DNA of 7,460 bases from an uncultured Methanofollis sp. GTDB taxonomy: Archaea > Halobacteriota > Methanomicrobia > Methanomicrobiales > Methanofollaceae. Every line of letters begins with the position of its first letter. Positions within the stretch are counted from its first letter, which is position 1. Position numbers and translations under genes: made by a program. Under the pieces are notes generated by a model. That model was not told where the DNA came from. It ran no database searches and saw only the letters and a program-made list of their open reading frames with translations. The stretch covers positions 1 through 7,460 of the forward strand of contig NZ_CALFSA010000064.1 in assembly GCF_937919355.1 (NCBI RefSeq), written 5' to 3'. Positions 6,173 through 7,460 of this stretch are shown here, piece by piece.

Positions 6173-6203
6173 GCGAGGTGATGACTATACTGTGTTGTTT
6201 GTT

Positions 6204-7118
6204 ATGGCCGACGAAGCATACCGGAAAGCGAAGGTCGGGGACCAGGAGGTGCCCTACGACCCCGAGCAGCTGCGGAAGATCCAGGAGCACCCCTGCTACT
6301 CGGACACCGCCTGCCACACCTTCGGGCGCTGCCACCTGCCGGTCGCACCGCGGTGCAATATCCAGTGCAATTACTGCGTGCGTGACTTCGACTGCGTGAA
6401 CGAGAGCAGGCCGGGGGTGACCTCCCGCGTGGTGAAGCCCGGGGAGGCGGTGGACCTCGTCAGAAAGGTGATCGAGGAGTTCCCGTACGTAAAGGTGATC
6501 GGGATCGCGGGGCCGGGCGAACCCCTCGCCAACCCGGAGACCTTCGAGACGCTACGGCTGGTCCACGAGGCCTTCCCTCACCTGATCATGTGCATCTCCA
6601 CAAACGGCCTCCTTCTCCCCGAGAAGATCGACGAGCTTGCAAAGTATGACGTCGGCAACGTGACCGTCACCCTCAATGCCGTCGACCCCGCGATCGGCGA
6701 GAAGATCTACTCCTTCGTCGACTACCACGGCACGCGCTACACCGGCCGCAAGGCGGCCGAGGTCCTCCTGAAGAACCAGCTTGACGGGATCAGGATGGCC
6801 GTCGAGAGGAAGATGTTCGTGAAGGTGAACACGGTCTATATCCCGGGCGTCAACGACGAGCACATCGTCGAGATCGCAAAGAAGGCAGGGGAGATGGGCG
6901 CCTTCTCCTTCAACCTGATCCCCCTGATCCCGCAGTATAAGTTCGCCGGTATCACCCCGCCGACGCCCGCGGAGAAGAAGGCGATGCAGGACGCGTGCGC
7001 CCCCTATATCAAACAGATGCGCCACTGCGCCCGCTGCCGCTCGGACGCGATCGGGAGGCTCGGCAAGGACGTGCAGTCCTGCATCTACTCGGGCTGTTCG
7101 GGCGAACAGAAAAAATAA
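6204..7118 (+). CDS. nifB: NifB-like radical SAM protein (FeMo-cofactor maturase family)
   Basis: This 304-aa radical SAM protein matches the stand-alone archaeal NifB type, without the C-terminal NifX-like domain of many bacterial NifB proteins. It carries an HPC motif (H29, C31), the radical SAM cluster motif CNIQCNYC (C51, C55, C58), the NifB-typical VNESRPGVTSR (65-75), the SAM-binding AGPGEP (102-107), and a C-terminal CARCRSDAIG (C275, C278). In characterised NifB, such His and Cys residues hold the K1 and K2 [4Fe-4S] clusters, which NifB fuses with a carbide into NifB-co, the precursor of the nitrogenase cofactor. All these residues are present, so true NifB activity is plausible. The start is ambiguous: ATG 6204 gives MADEAYRK, while GTG 6192 would add four residues. 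No other nif gene is in view, so a nitrogenase-independent role remains possible. OGG follows after 15 nt. Confidence 0.88.
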   Translation: MADEAYRKAKVGDQEVPYDPEQLRKIQEHPCYSDTACHTFGRCHLPVAPRCNIQCNYCVRDFDCVNESRPGVTSRVVKPGEAVDLVRKVIEEFPYVKVIGIAGPGEPLANPETFETLRLVHEAFPHLIMCISTNGLLLPEKIDELAKYDVGNVTVTLNAVDPAIGEKIYSFVDYHGTRYTGRKAAEVLLKNQLDGIRMAVERKMFVKVNTVYIPGVNDEHIVEIAKKAGEMGAFSFNLIPLIPQYKFAGITPPTPAEKKAMQDACAPYIKQMRHCARCRSDAIGRLGKDVQSCIYSGCSGEQKK

Positions 7119-7123
7119 ACCTC

Positions 7124-7130
7124 TTTTTTT
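7124..7130 (+). terminator. Oligo-T after the NifB-like gene
   Basis: Seven consecutive T residues lie between the NifB-like stop (7118) and the OGG start (7134). Archaeal transcription can terminate at such runs, so it might reduce read-through into the glycosylase gene. No stem precedes it. Confidence 0.3.
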
Positions 7131-7133
7131 CAG

Positions 7134-7460
7134 ATGAAAGAGATCTGCAGGACCACTCTGCACGACGACGAGCCCTTCGACCTCGACGCCACCCTGGGCT
7201 GCGGGCAGGCCTTCAGGTGGGAGAAGGAGGAGGACGAGTGGTGGCACGGGATCGCGGGAGGCCGTTTGATCCGGATCAGGCAGGACGGGCCGGTGCTCTC
7301 CTTCTGCGGGGCCGATGAGGCATATATCAGGCAGTACTTTACCCTCGACATCGACCTGAAGGAGATCCTCGCGTCCCTGGACCGCGACGCCGTGATCCGC
7401 ACGGCCATCGACCGCTGCCTGGGCCTGCGCCTCCTCCGGCAGGAACCCTTCGAGACCCTG
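7134..7460 (+). CDS. ogg: 8-oxoguanine DNA glycosylase/AP lyase, N-terminal part (runs off window)
   Basis: An open frame of 109 codons from ATG at 7134 reaches the right edge. LGCGQAFRW (21-29) is the hallmark of the OGG1 N-terminal domain. YFTLDIDL (68-75) and GLRLLRQEPFETL (about 97-109) mark the approach to the helix-hairpin-helix glycosylase domain. OGG removes 8-oxoguanine paired with C and nicks the abasic site in base-excision repair. The catalytic Lys and Asp and the HhH-GPD motif would lie beyond 7460, so activity cannot be judged. No SD or TATA box is visible in the 15-nt gap after the NifB-like gene, so co-transcription with it is likely, perhaps modulated by the intervening T-run. 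Confidence 0.87.
   Translation, partial: MKEICRTTLHDDEPFDLDATLGCGQAFRWEKEEDEWWHGIAGGRLIRIRQDGPVLSFCGADEAYIRQYFTLDIDLKEILASLDRDAVIRTAIDRCLGLRLLRQEPFETL

Noticed and set aside
6108..6335. N-terminal extension of the lipoprotein frame to 243 aa
   Set aside because: It would put the signal peptide in the middle of the protein and overlap the NifB-like coding region. The TATA box at 6130-6135 fits a start at 6107.
6552..7247. Long minus-strand open frame (231 codons) opposite the NifB-like and OGG genes
   Set aside because: It spans two recognisable plus-strand genes and has low-complexity Val/Leu/Asp-rich shadow composition with no motif.
1..7460. CRISPR array, tRNA or rRNA genes, or a riboswitch such as the moco/tuco RNA motif
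   Set aside because: I found no regularly spaced repeats and no tRNA or rRNA signatures. The leaders of the Mo/W genes are too short (66 bp divergent gap, near-leaderless tupA) to hold a large riboswitch.

Overview
The window looks like chromosomal DNA from a high-GC methanogenic euryarchaeon, most likely of the order Methanomicrobiales (inference). The reasons are archaeal TATA-like boxes lying about 25-30 bp before start codons, several apparently leaderless genes, lipoproteins with Thr/Pro linkers after the lipobox Cys, a stand-alone NifB of the methanogen type, and archaeal-style tungstate uptake.

Layout from left to right. Positions 1 to about 800 are the 5' part of an IS200/IS605-superfamily (IS1341-like) element on the minus strand: a tnpB gene that runs off the left edge, preceded by a structured left end. 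The element has landed in a tsaA/trmO-type gene, and only that gene's 5' part remains (789-1004, minus). Next, on plus, is a MOT1-family molybdate transporter (1071-2204). It converges on a complete tungstate ABC importer on minus, read as tupA (5149-4163), tupB (4102-3416) and tupC (3412-2339). Divergent from tupA is a small winged-helix protein (5316-5588, plus). It converges on a small lipoprotein of unknown function (6107-5604, minus). Divergent from the lipoprotein is a NifB-like radical SAM protein (6204-7118, plus), followed 15 nt later by the start of an 8-oxoguanine DNA glycosylase (7134 onward) that runs off the right edge.

The functional theme is oxyanion metal supply. A secondary molybdate carrier and a high-affinity tungstate ABC importer sit tail to tail, and a NifB cofactor maturase lies about 1 kb beyond the importer. 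In methanogens Mo and W feed formylmethanofuran dehydrogenase and formate dehydrogenase, and Mo also feeds nitrogenase. No nifHDKEN, mop/moa or fwd/fmd gene is visible here, so the link to NifB is by proximity only. The tupA/winged-helix intergenic region carries an inverted repeat (CAGTTA-N12-TAACTG) just upstream of the tupA TATA box and is the best candidate regulatory site. I see no CRISPR array, tRNA, rRNA or clear novel multi-gene defence system. The most unusual event is the TnpB element disrupting the trmO-like gene.
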